Counted from the first letter of the stretch, positions 35,047 through 44,799 are shown. The stretch is 64,000 nt of DNA from Roseibium aggregatum IAM 12614 (GCF_000168975.1 NZ_AAUW01000016.1:108252-172251), one strand, 5' to 3'. The notes: generated by a model not told the origin, from the sequence alone. Program-made: numbers and translations.

Positions 35047-35943
35047 GTGCCTTTTCTCGACTTTCCCGCAAACCTTCCGGAAAACCGGACGCCACGTGCG
35101 GTCATCTTCGGTGCCGGGCACGGCAGCACCTATCCCGGCAGGGACAGCAACGGATACACCGGGGCAGCCGATGCCATCCGCGCGGCCAGTCAGGAGGACG
35201 CCGACCTCGTCGACAATTGGGACTTCGATCTTGGCGGCCCACTTTTCGATAGCAAGCCCGCGTGTTGCACTGACATCGGCAATGTCGTCACGCTGATGCA
35301 TGACAACGCCGGCAACCGCGCCCGGATCGAGGCACAAACGCGGTCGATCCTGGCTCTGCCTTCCGTACCGATCCTGCTTGGCGGGGATGATTCTCTTCCA
35401 ATCCCCTTCCTCGCCGCCTTTTCGGATCAGGCCCCCGTCTGGTTGCTTCAGATCGATGCCCATATTGACTGGCGCGACGAGGTCGACGGCGAGCGCTACG
35501 GCTATTCCAGCCCGATGCGCCGCGTCAGCGAAATGCCGCATGTCGCAGGCATGGTGCAGGTCGGCCTGCGCGCCGTCGGCAGTGCCGGCAACAGCGAAAT
35601 CGAGGCTGCGCGCCGCTATGGCAGCCACTTCGTCACGGCACGCGACATCCACTCCAAAGGAGCCTCAGCCGCGCTGAAGCATATCCCGGAAGGCGCGCGC
35701 TGCGTCGTCACACTGGACTGCGACGGGATCGACCCGGCTGTCATGCCGGGCGTAGCCGCACGCACACCCGGCGGGCTCACCTACACACAGGTGATCGATC
35801 TGATTGCGGGCGTGGGCAGGCGGGCGACAATTGCAGGGTTCGACCTGGTCGAATTCTATCCGCCGAACGACATCAACGGCCTGACCGCGCTGACCGCCTC
35901 ACGGCTCGTAGTCAATGCCATCGGCGCGATCGTCCGGCAATAG
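35047..35943 (+). CDS. Ureohydrolase (agmatinase/arginase) family protein
   Basis: 298 residues. Binuclear manganese motifs: GGDDS (the family usually has GGDHS, so one His ligand is Asp), DAHID, and DCDGIDPAVMP. The N-terminal GAGHGSTYPG segment is typical of agmatinases/guanidinobutyrases. It hydrolyses guanidino or related groups to release urea, substrate unknown. A GTG start at 35047 with AGGA 4 bases upstream fits the family; the frame is open to 34843 but that extension is Arg/Pro-rich and unsupported. Confidence 0.9.
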   Translation: MPFLDFPANLPENRTPRAVIFGAGHGSTYPGRDSNGYTGAADAIRAASQEDADLVDNWDFDLGGPLFDSKPACCTDIGNVVTLMHDNAGNRARIEAQTRSILALPSVPILLGGDDSLPIPFLAAFSDQAPVWLLQIDAHIDWRDEVDGERYGYSSPMRRVSEMPHVAGMVQVGLRAVGSAGNSEIEAARRYGSHFVTARDIHSKGASAALKHIPEGARCVVTLDCDGIDPAVMPGVAARTPGGLTYTQVIDLIAGVGRRATIAGFDLVEFYPPNDINGLTALTASRLVVNAIGAIVRQ

Positions 35944-36018
35944 CCAGACACGGATCATCCCCCGTTCCGCTGATCGGAGCTGATAAGGCGTTGAAAGAAA
36001 GGGATTGGCACCCACAGC

Positions 36019-36498
36019 TCAAAGGCTGCGGGCAAACAGGACTTCGTCGCGAATTTCGATACCGTAATCGCCGCGCAGCGGAATCTCCGGCTTCTTCTCG
36101 CGCTCCAGATCGATGACACCTTGTGCGACCCGTTCCAGGCGGAATCCGCGGCGCTGATAGAAGCGGAAGGCATCAAGGTTGTCGTTGGAAGTGCGCACCG
36201 TCAGACGGTGGATACCGCTGGCCCTTGCCTCATCGACCACTGCGTTCAGTAGAAGCGTTCCGGTGCCGCTCCAGCGGCTCAGCGAGTCGAGTGTCAGGAT
36301 TTCCCATTCACTGTCCCGCTTGATCAGCGTGACGAGCCCCACCAGTTCGTTGCCCGCATAGGCCACATAGCCAGGCAGGCTCGATGCATCGACGATCTCG
36401 CCGTCCAGCAGCATTTCGGGGCCGGCCCATCTGTCTGCCAGAAGCTGGAACACAGCTTCCTTGTCTTCCTCGTTGATCCGTCGGATGATCACGCTCAT
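36019..36498 (-). CDS. GNAT-family N-acetyltransferase
   Basis: 159 residues with a GNAT fold: beta4 WEILTLDSLSRWSGTGTLLL (the acetyl-CoA loop is RWSGTGT, lacking the usual Q/RxxGxG form), LTVRTSNDN and DAFRFYQRRGFR. Substrate unknown. It is downstream of bluB in the same direction with 117 bases between. Confidence 0.88.
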   Translation of the reverse strand: MSVIIRRINEEDKEAVFQLLADRWAGPEMLLDGEIVDASSLPGYVAYAGNELVGLVTLIKRDSEWEILTLDSLSRWSGTGTLLLNAVVDEARASGIHRLTVRTSNDNLDAFRFYQRRGFRLERVAQGVIDLEREKKPEIPLRGDYGIEIRDEVLFARSL

Positions 36499-36615
36499 GG
36501 TTTGCCCTGCCTCCAGATCAGCGGCTTTTCTATCGAACCCGATTGAACAGCCTGTCGCTGATCGATTCCATACTTTGCGGGCCTCTTGTCTGCGCCCCGG
36601 GGAGCGCAGAATGCC

Positions 36616-37278
36616 CTATCGGTGAATGATGCGGGTAGCCAGTGGCGTGCGCGCCTGCCAACGCGCTCGCTCCAGCTCCGGATCGACATGCTCTTCTTCC
36701 GGATAACCGACGCATAGATAAGCCACGAGGCGCCAGCCAGCGTCAACCTGAAGGGCCGTGGCGACCGCGTCGGGATCGAGGATCGACACCCAGCCGACAC
36801 CGATACCTTCGGCGCGCGCAGCAAGCCAGAAGGTGTGGATCATGCTGACCGTGGAATAGGCCAGCGTCTCCGGCATCGTCAGCCGGCCGAGCCCATGTCC
36901 CTGCTCGGGGTCATCGTCACAGAAAATCGCCAGATGGACGGGCGCTTCCTTCAGCCCTGCCAGCTTGAGCTGGCGGTAGATAAGCGCCTTGTCGTCGCTG
37001 TAGGTCCGGGCGGCCTCTTCATTCTCGGCCTCGAAGCTTTCAATGATGCCGGCGCGCGCCTCGGCGCTGTCAACGACAACGATCCGCCAGGGCTGGCTGT
37101 TGCCGACGGACGGCGCGAGATCCGCCAGGTGCAGCAGATGATCGAGAGCGCCTTCCGGAAGAGGCGCCTGTTTGAAACGGCGCACATCGCGGCGCCATTT
37201 CAGAAGCGTTTCGAAATCCTTCTGAAACTTTTCCGAAAATTCCGGTTTCACGTTGCTGCCCTCGGCTCCTCCCGCCAT
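36616..37278 (-). CDS. bluB: 5,6-Dimethylbenzimidazole synthase
   Basis: 220 residues of the nitroreductase-fold BluB family, which converts reduced FMN with oxygen into the lower ligand of vitamin B12. WRRDVRRF (about 28-35) contains Asp31 and VGWVSILDP contains Ser165, the positions of the residues shown to be catalytic in Sinorhizobium BluB; PSVGNSQPW binds flavin phosphate. ATG at 37278 (7 bases after the apt stop) was chosen over the frame opening at 37308, which overlaps apt. No other cobalamin gene is in the window; it rides with apt and mtnP. Confidence 0.93.
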   Translation of the reverse strand: MAGGAEGSNVKPEFSEKFQKDFETLLKWRRDVRRFKQAPLPEGALDHLLHLADLAPSVGNSQPWRIVVVDSAEARAGIIESFEAENEEAARTYSDDKALIYRQLKLAGLKEAPVHLAIFCDDDPEQGHGLGRLTMPETLAYSTVSMIHTFWLAARAEGIGVGWVSILDPDAVATALQVDAGWRLVAYLCVGYPEEEHVDPELERARWQARTPLATRIIHR

Positions 37279-37285
37279 GACAGAC

Positions 37286-37834
37286 CTAGTGACCCGGAAA
37301 TTCCACAAGAGTGCGCACTGGAACGTTCATCGCTTCCAGTTTCTTGCGCCCGCCGAGATCCGGGAGATCGACGATGAAACACGCAGACTCGATATTCGCC
37401 CCCATGGACCGCAACAGCTTGCAGGCAGCCTCGGCCGTGCCCCCGGTGGCAATCAGGTCGTCGACCAGGATGACACGGTCGCCCGGCTTGATCGCATCCT
37501 TGTGCATTTCCATCTCATCGAGGCCGTATTCCAGAGAATAGGCGACCCGCACGGTTTCATGCGGCAGCTTGCCCTTCTTGCGGATCGGCACGAAGCCGGC
37601 GGACAACTGATGGGCAACCGCGCCTCCCAGGATGAATCCACGTGCCTCGATGCCGGCAATCTGGTCGACCTTCGACCCCGCCCAGGGCTGCACCAGAGCA
37701 TCGACCGCCCGGCGGAACGCACGGGCGTCGCCGAGCAACGTCGTGATATCCCGGAACAGGATCCCCTCTTTCGGATAGTCCTTGATCGTGCGGATGGCAC
37801 CGACAAGTTCATCCTGAATGGTCTGTGCGGTCAT
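37286..37834 (-). CDS. apt: Adenine phosphoribosyltransferase
   Basis: 182 residues, full length. PRPP-binding motif [24 protein letters not shown] and the family-typical FRDITTLL are intact. It salvages adenine with PRPP into AMP. It follows mtnP on the minus strand, so adenine released by 5'-methylthioadenosine phosphorolysis is directly reusable, and prs in this window supplies PRPP. Confidence 0.97.
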   Translation of the reverse strand: MTAQTIQDELVGAIRTIKDYPKEGILFRDITTLLGDARAFRRAVDALVQPWAGSKVDQIAGIEARGFILGGAVAHQLSAGFVPIRKKGKLPHETVRVAYSLEYGLDEMEMHKDAIKPGDRVILVDDLIATGGTAEAACKLLRSMGANIESACFIVDLPDLGGRKKLEAMNVPVRTLVEFPGH

Positions 37835-37952
37835 CGGGATATCTCTCTGTTGAAACGGATCCGGGTATCTGCCCCGGCCGGTGGTTATAGCAAGTTTGGT
37901 CTGCCGGTCGAAGCAATTTCGCTTTGTCTCAAGGGGTTATGCGGGCCACACC

Positions 37953-38831
37953 CTAGCTCCGGTTCAGGATCCGCCCTGCGACGGCATCCAGCTTGGCAAC
38001 CAGCGCCGGATCGCGTTTATCAGGCGCCGTCATCATCGCAAATTCCAGAGCGGTGTCGGACCCGGCCGGGCATGACTGATGTTCGCGCGGCAGATCCCGC
38101 GCCACACGGGCAACCAGCCGCTGAGCGTTTTCCGCGTTCTCGTGCAGAACCTTGATGATCGCCTGAATGTCGACTTCGCCATGGTCCGGATGCCAGCTGT
38201 CATAGTCGGTGACCATCGCGATGGTCGCATAGGAAATCTCGGCTTCCCGGGCCAGTTTGGCTTCCGGCATGTTGGTCATGCCGATGACATCGCACCCCCA
38301 GGAGCGATAGAGCTGGCTTTCCGCCAGCGACGAGAACTGCGGACCTTCCATGGCGAGATAAGTGCCGCCCTTGGCATACGAAAGTCCTTCCGCTTCCGCG
38401 GCCGCTGCCACCGCATCGACCAGCTTCGGGCTGACCGGGGTCGCCATCGATACATGGGCAACGCAGCCCGTGCCGAAGAAACTCTTTTCCCGCGCAAAGG
38501 TTCTGTCGATGAACTGGTCCACCAGCACGAAAGTGCCGGGTGCGTGCTCTTCCTTCAGCGATCCGCAGGCAGAGACGGACAGAAGATCGGTGACACCGCA
38601 CCGCTTCATCACGTCGATGTTGGCGCGGTAGTTGATCGTGGTCGGCGAATAGACGTGTCCGCGCCCATGGCGCGGCAGGAACACCACCTTGAGACCGTCG
38701 ATGGTGCCAATGCGCACCTCGTCGGACGGCGTGCCCCAGGGGCTGTTGACGGCAATCCATTCGGAGTTTTCCAGCCCCGGAAGATCGTAAATGCCGGACC
38801 CGCCGATAATGCCCAATACTGCGTCTGCCAT
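37953..38831 (-). CDS. mtnP: S-methyl-5'-thioadenosine phosphorylase
   Basis: 292 residues. Family marks: GIIGGSGIYDLPGLE at the start, RHGRGHVYSPTTINYRANI, MEGPQFSSLAESQLYRSWG and GMTNMPEAKLAREAEISYA. It phosphorolyses 5'-methylthioadenosine to adenine and methylthioribose 1-phosphate. ATG at 38831 with GGAG 5 bases upstream; the frame opens to 38885 without support. The gene order mtnP-apt after petABC is typical for Rhizobiales. Confidence 0.96.
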   Translation of the reverse strand: MADAVLGIIGGSGIYDLPGLENSEWIAVNSPWGTPSDEVRIGTIDGLKVVFLPRHGRGHVYSPTTINYRANIDVMKRCGVTDLLSVSACGSLKEEHAPGTFVLVDQFIDRTFAREKSFFGTGCVAHVSMATPVSPKLVDAVAAAAEAEGLSYAKGGTYLAMEGPQFSSLAESQLYRSWGCDVIGMTNMPEAKLAREAEISYATIAMVTDYDSWHPDHGEVDIQAIIKVLHENAENAQRLVARVARDLPREHQSCPAGSDTALEFAMMTAPDKRDPALVAKLDAVAGRILNRS

Positions 38832-38892
38832 AACCGCTCCAAACAGGTGCAAAACAATAATCTGCGGGACAAGAGCCCGCGTCATCGATGGT

Positions 38893-39384
38893 TTATTTCA
38901 ATTGATCTGCGATGGCGTCAAGCCCGGCCTTGGCGCATTTGGCCTCATTCTCTCCGCCGCCACCTCCGGCAACGCCGATGCCGCCCAGCAACATGCCCGA
39001 CCTCGAGACGATCGGCAGACCACCGCCGAGCGGCAATGCCCCCGGAATGGCAGCAAGATTTCCCTCTCCCCCTTCATCGGTGAGCGGGCCAAGGTCGGAA
39101 CTCGGCAGATTGAACGAAGCGGCGGTCCAGGCCTTGCGGCGGGCGGTTTCAGCGACATGCGCACCGCCCATGTTGCTGCGCAGGGTCACCTGCTCGACAC
39201 CGAAGCGGTCGACCACGGACGCCCCGGCCTGAAAGCCTGCCTCGTTGCAGACCTCTACCGCACGCAGCGCTGCGCGCATGGCTAGATGCATGTCCAGAAC
39301 CTCGACCACGTGGGTTGCGGCCGATTGGGAAATTGCGGGGACCGGAAGCAGAAGAATTGCCAGAAACATCAATGCACGGCGCAT
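38893..39384 (-). CDS. Secreted GlcG/HbpS-family protein (possible heme binding)
   Basis: 163 residues with a signal peptide (MRRALMFLAILLLPVPAIS). The mature part is a GlcG/HbpS fold: AMRAALRAVEVCNEAG, SVVDRFGVEQVTLRSNMGG, and the glycine-rich GGGLPIVSRSGMLLGGIGVAGG. HbpS-type members bind heme. ATG at 39384 with GAGGGG 7 bases upstream; the TTG at 39399 is less likely. It lies between the petABC terminator and mtnP; one transcript with mtnP is possible. Confidence 0.86.
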   Translation of the reverse strand: MRRALMFLAILLLPVPAISQSAATHVVEVLDMHLAMRAALRAVEVCNEAGFQAGASVVDRFGVEQVTLRSNMGGAHVAETARRKAWTAASFNLPSSDLGPLTDEGGEGNLAAIPGALPLGGGLPIVSRSGMLLGGIGVAGGGGGENEAKCAKAGLDAIADQLK

Positions 39385-39401
39385 TGCATTACCCCTCAAA
39401 G

Positions 39402-39430
39402 AAAAAGCCGCCGGAAGAACCGGCGGCTTT
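39402..39430 (-). terminator. Terminator of the petABC operon
   Basis: Stem AAAGCCGCCGG / CCGGCGGCTTT (11 bases, loop AAGAA) followed on the minus strand by TTTTTC, 26 bases after the petC stop. Confidence 0.88.
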
Positions 39431-39455
39431 CATCATGCACTTAGGCGGCAATCAA

Positions 39456-40340
39456 TCAATGCTCAACGTTGCGCCAGAGTTTCTTCTTGGTGAAGTAGAG
39501 CAAACCAGCGAAGACGATCAGGAAGACCATGACCCGGAAGCCGATCTTCTTGCGCTCTTCCAGGTGCGGCTCAGCGGCCCACATCATGAAAGCAGCAACG
39601 TCATGCGCGTACTGGTCGACCGTCATCGGCGTGCCGTCGGTGTATTCCACCAGTTCGTCGGACAGCGGCGGAGCCATGCCGATCGGGCCACCGGTCAGGT
39701 TCTCATGTGCACAGGCTTCAGCCGTAACCGAACCACCCAGGAATGCCGGGTTGAAGTAGCCGGAGAAGTCCTCGCCCAGACATTGCGGGTTTTCTTCCGG
39801 ATAGCTGGTGAGAAGCGCATAGATGTAATCCGGGCCCTGCTCCTGATACTGGGTGAAGGCATCGAAGACGAACCACGGGAAACCGCGGTGCCCCGCACGG
39901 GCCTTTGCCAGTAGCGAGAAGTCCGGAGGATAGGCGCCACCGTTCGATGCGCGCGCTGCCTGCTCGTTCGGGAACGGAGACGGGAACTTGTCCGCCAGGA
40001 TACCCGGACGCTCATACATGTCGCCGTCATCGTTCGGACCGTCTTCGACGGTGTACTCGGACGCAATCTGCTTCGCCTGTTCTTCGGTGAAGCTCGGACC
40101 ACCCTCATCGGCGAGGTTGCGGAAAGCAACCTGCTTCAGGCCATGACAGGAAGAACAGACTTCCCGGTAGACCTTGAAGCCGCGCTGCAACTGGCCACGG
40201 TCATAGAAACCGAAGGGACCCGAGAAGGACCACTGCTGCCGCTCGATGTGCGGAGCGTTGCCTGCCGCGAAGGCCGGGGTCGCGATGGCGACAGCCGCCA
40301 CCGCAGCGAAGGAACGAACCATTTTGATCATGGTGCTCAT
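39456..40340 (-). CDS. petC: Cytochrome c1 of the bc1 complex
   Basis: 294 residues. Signal peptide (cleavage near AFAAG, residue 26), covalent heme motif CSSCH, the sixth-ligand region with GMAPPLSDELVEY, and a C-terminal membrane anchor (FRVMVFLIVFAGLLYFTKKK). Cytochrome c1 passes electrons from the Rieske centre to cytochrome c. Separate b and c1 genes here, in contrast to the fused fbcH of some Rhizobiales. AGGAG lies 12 bases before the ATG. Confidence 0.97.
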   Translation of the reverse strand: MSTMIKMVRSFAAVAAVAIATPAFAAGNAPHIERQQWSFSGPFGFYDRGQLQRGFKVYREVCSSCHGLKQVAFRNLADEGGPSFTEEQAKQIASEYTVEDGPNDDGDMYERPGILADKFPSPFPNEQAARASNGGAYPPDFSLLAKARAGHRGFPWFVFDAFTQYQEQGPDYIYALLTSYPEENPQCLGEDFSGYFNPAFLGGSVTAEACAHENLTGGPIGMAPPLSDELVEYTDGTPMTVDQYAHDVAAFMMWAAEPHLEERKKIGFRVMVFLIVFAGLLYFTKKKLWRNVEH

Positions 40341-40370
40341 TGTCTCAATTAACTCCTGATCCGGGCCGCG

Positions 40371-41636
40371 TTACTTCGTGTCCGGTGCTGCAGTGGCACC
40401 AGCCGGTTTGCCGGCTCCGCCCTTCAGAACCGCTTCGGAAATCGAGGCCGGCAAAGGCCGCGGTTTTTCCAGGAACCCGAGCATCGGCAGGATGATCAGG
40501 AAGTGGGCGAAGTAGTAGGCGGTGCAGACCCGGGCGAGCAGAACGTAGGTGCCTTCGGCCGGCATGGCGCCAAGGTAGCCAAGCGCAACGGCGTTGGCAG
40601 CGAAGATCCAGAAGAACTGCTTGAACAGCGGGCGATAGGCGCCGGAGCGAACCTTGGACGTGTCCAGCCAGGGCAGAACGAACAGCACTGCAATGGCACC
40701 GAACATGGCGACAACACCGCCGAGCTTGTCCGGGATGGCACGCAGGATCGCGTAGAACGGCAGGAAGTACCATTCCGGAACGATGTGCGCCGGGGTCACG
40801 AGCGGGTTTGCCTCGATGTAGTTGTCCGGGTGACCCATGTAGTTGGGCACGTAGAAGACGAACCAGGCGAACAGGATCATGAACACGATGATCGCGAACA
40901 GGTCCTTGATCGTGTAGTACGGGTGGAACGGAACCGTGTCCTGCTTGGTCTTCGGCTGAACGCCCGTCGGGTTGTTGTTGCCCGTGGTGTGGAAGGCCCA
41001 CACGTGCAGTATAACGACACCGAAGATCATGAACGGCAGCAGGTAGTGCAGCGAGAAGAAGCGGTTCAGGGTCGGGTTGTCGACCGCAAAACCACCCCAC
41101 AGCCAGGTGCGGATTTCCTCGCCGACCAGCGGAATGGCCGAGAACAGGTTGGTGATAACCGTTGCGCCCCAGAAGGACATCTGGCCCCACGGCAGCACGT
41201 AGCCCATGAAGGCAGTGCCCATCATGATCAGGAAGATGATCACGCCGAGGATCCAGGAGATCTCGCGCGGCGCCTTGTAGGAGCCGTAATAGAGACCACG
41301 GAAGATGTGGATGTACACGGCGATGAAGAACATCGACGCGCCGTTTGCGTGCAGGTAACGCAGCATCCAGCCGAAGTTCACGTCGCGCATGATGTGCTCG
41401 ACGCTGTTGAAGGCTGCCGTGGTGCTCGGCGTGTAGTGCATCACCAGCACGATGCCGGTGATGATCTGCGCGATCAGCACGAAGAACAGGATGCCGCCGA
41501 AGGTCCACCAGTAGTTCAGGTTCTTCGGCGTCGGGAAATCAACGAAAGAGCCGCGTACGAGCGAGATGACCGGCAGGCGGCTTTCCAGCCACTTCGCCGG
41601 AGCGCTCTGCGGTACATAGTTTGAATGTCCAGCCAT
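40371..41636 (-). CDS. petB: Cytochrome b of the bc1 complex
   Basis: 421 residues, eight transmembrane helices. Bis-histidine heme ligands are in [19 protein letters not shown] and LHYLLPF.. [13 protein letters not shown]; the Qo-site PEW motif is present ([14 protein letters not shown]). It moves quinol electrons across the inner membrane. AGGAGACAGCC precedes the ATG. Middle gene of petABC; 30 bases to petC. Confidence 0.98.
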   Translation of the reverse strand: MAGHSNYVPQSAPAKWLESRLPVISLVRGSFVDFPTPKNLNYWWTFGGILFFVLIAQIITGIVLVMHYTPSTTAAFNSVEHIMRDVNFGWMLRYLHANGASMFFIAVYIHIFRGLYYGSYKAPREISWILGVIIFLIMMGTAFMGYVLPWGQMSFWGATVITNLFSAIPLVGEEIRTWLWGGFAVDNPTLNRFFSLHYLLPFMIFGVVILHVWAFHTTGNNNPTGVQPKTKQDTVPFHPYYTIKDLFAIIVFMILFAWFVFYVPNYMGHPDNYIEANPLVTPAHIVPEWYFLPFYAILRAIPDKLGGVVAMFGAIAVLFVLPWLDTSKVRSGAYRPLFKQFFWIFAANAVALGYLGAMPAEGTYVLLARVCTAYYFAHFLIILPMLGFLEKPRPLPASISEAVLKGGAGKPAGATAAPDTK

Positions 41637-41661
41637 GGCTGTCTCCTAAAAATCTATGCCG

Positions 41662-42222
41662 TTAGCCGATCTTGATCGTCGAGTCGCTGACGAACTCGAG
41701 CGGCGGAATCAGCAAATTCTCGGGAGCCGGGCCCTTACGGATACGGCCGGCGGTGTCGTAGTGAGAGCCATGGCACGGGCAGAACCAGCCGCCAAAGTCG
41801 CCGGAGCTGCCGATCGGCACGCAGCCGAGGTGGGTACAGATACCAACCTGGACAAGCCACTTCTCGTTGCCTTCGACGCCGCGGTTGGCGTCAGACGCTT
41901 CCGCGTCCGCCGGCAGGTTTGAATTTCGTGCAAGCGGGTCGGGAAGATCAGCCACAGGAACAGCCTTGGCTTCTTCCACTTCCGTTTCGGTACGGTTGCG
42001 GATGAATACCGGCTTACCGCGCCATTTGACTGTAATCGACTGCCCCTCTTCCACAGCAGAGATATCAACCTCGATGGAAGCCAGAGCCAATGCGGAGGCA
42101 TCCGGGTTCATCTGGTCGATGAACGGCCATGCCAGCGCGCCAGCGCCAACGACGCCCATGGCGCCGGTCGCAATATAGAGGAAATCGCGGCGGGTCGGTT
42201 CCGCCTGATCCGTATGTGCCAA
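41662..42222 (-). CDS. petA: Ubiquinol-cytochrome c reductase Rieske iron-sulfur subunit
   Basis: 186 residues. Tat-type N-terminal anchor with [13 protein letters not shown], then the 2Fe-2S ligands CTHLGC and CPCHGS. A TTG start at 42222 is chosen because AGAGGA lies 7 bases upstream and it gives the usual length; the frame opens to 42297. The [19 protein letters not shown] tail is canonical. First gene of the petABC operon. Confidence 0.95.
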   Translation of the reverse strand: MAHTDQAEPTRRDFLYIATGAMGVVGAGALAWPFIDQMNPDASALALASIEVDISAVEEGQSITVKWRGKPVFIRNRTETEVEEAKAVPVADLPDPLARNSNLPADAEASDANRGVEGNEKWLVQVGICTHLGCVPIGSSGDFGGWFCPCHGSHYDTAGRIRKGPAPENLLIPPLEFVSDSTIKIG

Positions 42223-42529
42223 GGTCGCGTCCTCTCGAAACCTGTTCAACCTGTACCGAAAGCCCGCATCACGTCCGAGGCCCCTACTTTTGGCCAAGAA
42301 GGGAACGGAACCATGCCGGGCTTATCGGGGGCCGGGTACGGGCTATTCCGCACCGGCCAAGCGGCTTGTCTTTTTGCACCCTTCGAAACGCTTGTCCAGT
42401 TCAACAAACGCCTCAAAACGCATATGTCGCAGGCAAATCCACTGCCGCGCCGCTTTTCTGCCCTTTTTTGGGGAACGAGCGCAAGAGCGGAAATCGATTG
42501 AATCCCGCTCTTGCCATTGGTCTTTGGAT
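42223..42529. other. Intergenic region upstream of petABC
   Basis: 307 bases between petA and the end of the ABC exporter gene, both on the minus strand, so it holds the petABC promoter. No -35/-10 pair could be assigned with confidence. An inverted repeat GCAAGAGCGG / CCGCTCTTGC lies at 42481-42514. Confidence 0.4.
42481..42514 (-). terminator. Inverted repeat after the ABC exporter gene
   Basis: Perfect 10-base arms GCAAGAGCGG and CCGCTCTTGC with a 14-base loop, 15 bases after the exporter stop on the minus strand. No T-tract follows, so termination is uncertain. Confidence 0.4.
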
Positions 42530-44368
42530 TTAGGCGGCCTCAACCGAAGAAAGAAAGCCGCCCGACTGGTGATCCCAGAGCTGTGCGTAAAGTCCGCCGC
42601 TCTCCAGAAGCTCCTGGTGGGAGCCTTCCTCGATGATTCGACCCTTGTCCATCACGATCAGCCTGTCCATGGCCGCGATGGTGGACAGGCGGTGGGCAAT
42701 CGCAATCACCGTCTTGCCCCTCATCAGGTCGAACAGGCTCTCCTGAATGGCGACCTCCACCTCACTGTCGAGAGCGGATGTTGCCTCGTCCAGAGCCAGG
42801 ATCGGCGCATCCTTGAGCAGGGTCCGCGCGATGGCCACGCGCTGACGCTGCCCGCCGGACAACTTCACACCCCGCTCGCCGACATGGGCATCGAGACCCT
42901 TGCGGCCCTCCATGTCCTCCAGGTCGTAGACGAAGGACAGTGCGTGCGCCTTTTCGAGAGCGGCCAGCACCTGTTCACGCGTTGCATCCGGACGGCCATA
43001 GGCCACGTTTTCGAAGATCGAACGGTGCAGCAGCGACGTATCCTGCGTCACCACACCGACCTTCGCCCGGATGTCGTCCTGGCGGACATGGGCAATGTCC
43101 TGCCCGTCGATCAGTATCCGCCCGCCCTCCAGGTCGTAGAAACGCAGCAGCAGGTTGACCAGGGTCGACTTGCCTGCACCCGAACGACCGATCAGACCGA
43201 TCTTCTCGCCCGGCTGGATCGTCAGGCTCAGATCCTCGATGACCCCGGCCTCCTTGCCATAATGGAAGCAGATGCCTTCGAAACGGATCTCGCCCTGATT
43301 GACCGCAAGCGCCTTGGCGTCCTTGACATCCACCACCTCGCGTTCCCGCGAAATGGTCGAGATACCGTCCTGCACGGTACCGATGTTCTCGAACAGACCC
43401 GCAAGCTCCCACAGGATCCAGTGGGACATCCCCTGAAGACGCAGCACGAAGGCAACGGCAATGGTGACTTCGCCGATGGTAACCGTGCCGGCCTGCCACA
43501 GAACGATTGCAAGACCGCCGACGGACGTCAACAGCAGCATGTTGATGAACACCAGGACAATATTCAGCCCTGTCACCAACCGCATCTGCAGGAAGACCGT
43601 CTTGAGGAAGCCAAGCATGGAGTTGCGTGCATAGGCTTCTTCACGCTCCGCATGGGAGAACAGCTTCACCGTGGTGATGTTGGTATAGGCATCAACCACG
43701 TGCCCGGTCATCAGCGAACGCGCATCGGCCTGCTGCTTCGAAACATCCCGCAGTTTGGGAATGAAGAAGCGGATCGTGATCAGATACGCGCAGATCCAGA
43801 CAAGGAACGGCAGGCTCAGCCAGACATTGGCGCCCGCCACCACGAACACGGCGGCGGTGAAATAGACCGCGACATAGACCATGATATCGGCCATACGCGA
43901 GACGACTTCGCGCACGCCAAGTGCGGTCTGCATCAGCTTGGTCGCGATCCGGCCCGCGAAATCGTTCTGATAGAACGACACGCTCTGGCGCAGCAGGTAG
44001 CGATGGACACGCCAGCGGATGGACATCGGATAGTTGCCCATCAGTCCCTGGTGAAACAGCAACTGCCAGACGACCTCCAGCAGCGGACGCAACACCAGAA
44101 GAACCACCAGCATGAGCAAAAGCGTATGCCAGTTCTCACTGACGAAAGTCTGCGGATCGGATTTTTCCAGCCAGGTGACCAGATCGCCCAGGAAGGTGAA
44201 GATATACACTTCCACGATGGCGACCAGCGTCCCCAGAAGCGAGACGCCGGCCAGGATCGGCCACACGGGTTTGGTGAAATACCAACAGAAGGCCCAAAAG
44301 CCCTTCGGGGGCACTTCGAGAACTGTCTTCTCGAAGGGATCCACGAGTTTTTCGAAACGCTCGAACAT
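42530..44368 (-). CDS. ABC exporter, fused membrane and ATPase domains (copy 1)
   Basis: 612 residues: about six membrane helices (20-320) and one nucleotide-binding domain with Walker A GRSGAGKST, signature LSGGQRQR, and Walker B ILALDEATSALDSE, all intact. Type I exporters of this kind export lipids, drugs or peptides as dimers; substrate not identifiable. The upstream small membrane protein gene ends 2 bases before its start. A second exporter (49193-51046) is paralogous (same WP.. opening and motif set). Confidence 0.95.
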   Translation of the reverse strand: MFERFEKLVDPFEKTVLEVPPKGFWAFCWYFTKPVWPILAGVSLLGTLVAIVEVYIFTFLGDLVTWLEKSDPQTFVSENWHTLLLMLVVLLVLRPLLEVVWQLLFHQGLMGNYPMSIRWRVHRYLLRQSVSFYQNDFAGRIATKLMQTALGVREVVSRMADIMVYVAVYFTAAVFVVAGANVWLSLPFLVWICAYLITIRFFIPKLRDVSKQQADARSLMTGHVVDAYTNITTVKLFSHAEREEAYARNSMLGFLKTVFLQMRLVTGLNIVLVFINMLLLTSVGGLAIVLWQAGTVTIGEVTIAVAFVLRLQGMSHWILWELAGLFENIGTVQDGISTISREREVVDVKDAKALAVNQGEIRFEGICFHYGKEAGVIEDLSLTIQPGEKIGLIGRSGAGKSTLVNLLLRFYDLEGGRILIDGQDIAHVRQDDIRAKVGVVTQDTSLLHRSIFENVAYGRPDATREQVLAALEKAHALSFVYDLEDMEGRKGLDAHVGERGVKLSGGQRQRVAIARTLLKDAPILALDEATSALDSEVEVAIQESLFDLMRGKTVIAIAHRLSTIAAMDRLIVMDKGRIIEEGSHQELLESGGLYAQLWDHQSGGFLSSVEAA

Positions 44369-44370
44369 GA

Positions 44371-44799
44371 TTACCTCTCGGCCCCGCTCAACCGTAGCAC
44401 GTTGAGATGCACCAGGGCATCGTCTGTGTGCACAGGCTTGCTATGCGGGCGAATGATGCTGCCAGTCGCAAACAGCAGCAGACTGGCGATGAAACTTGTA
44501 AAGGCGAGAGCCACGATGAGGGTGCCCCAGAAAAGCGCGCCGAGTTCATCGGCGAACTGTGTCACCGGCATATGACGCCCGGCGATTTCCAGAGCCTCGA
44601 CCCGGCTCACATTGAAGACAATCACCGGAATGAAGAACACAACGGCAACCGCGAAGGTGGCTCCCAGAAAGACGCCGGCAACCACAGCGGCGCGCATCGC
44701 ACGACTGAAAAAGGTCTGCCGCGGCTCTTCCGGTAAAGACACTTCTATGTCCGGACGCCCCGTCGCTGGGGACAAGTCCGGCGTGAAATGAAATGACAT
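44371..44799 (-). CDS. Two-helix membrane protein of unknown function
   Basis: 142 residues with two hydrophobic helices (about 35-62 and 88-115) separated by a short loop (MPVTQFADELG). No known domain. It is 2 bases upstream of the ABC exporter gene, so a partner or regulatory subunit is plausible (inference). No strong Shine-Dalgarno box is seen before the ATG. Confidence 0.72.
   Translation of the reverse strand: MSFHFTPDLSPATGRPDIEVSLPEEPRQTFFSRAMRAAVVAGVFLGATFAVAVVFFIPVIVFNVSRVEALEIAGRHMPVTQFADELGALFWGTLIVALAFTSFIASLLLFATGSIIRPHSKPVHTDDALVHLNVLRLSGAER

Noticed and set aside
42290..44575. 761-codon open frame on the plus strand
   Set aside because: It runs antisense through the ABC exporter gene whose Walker motifs are intact; His/Gln/Arg-rich composition marks it as a shadow.
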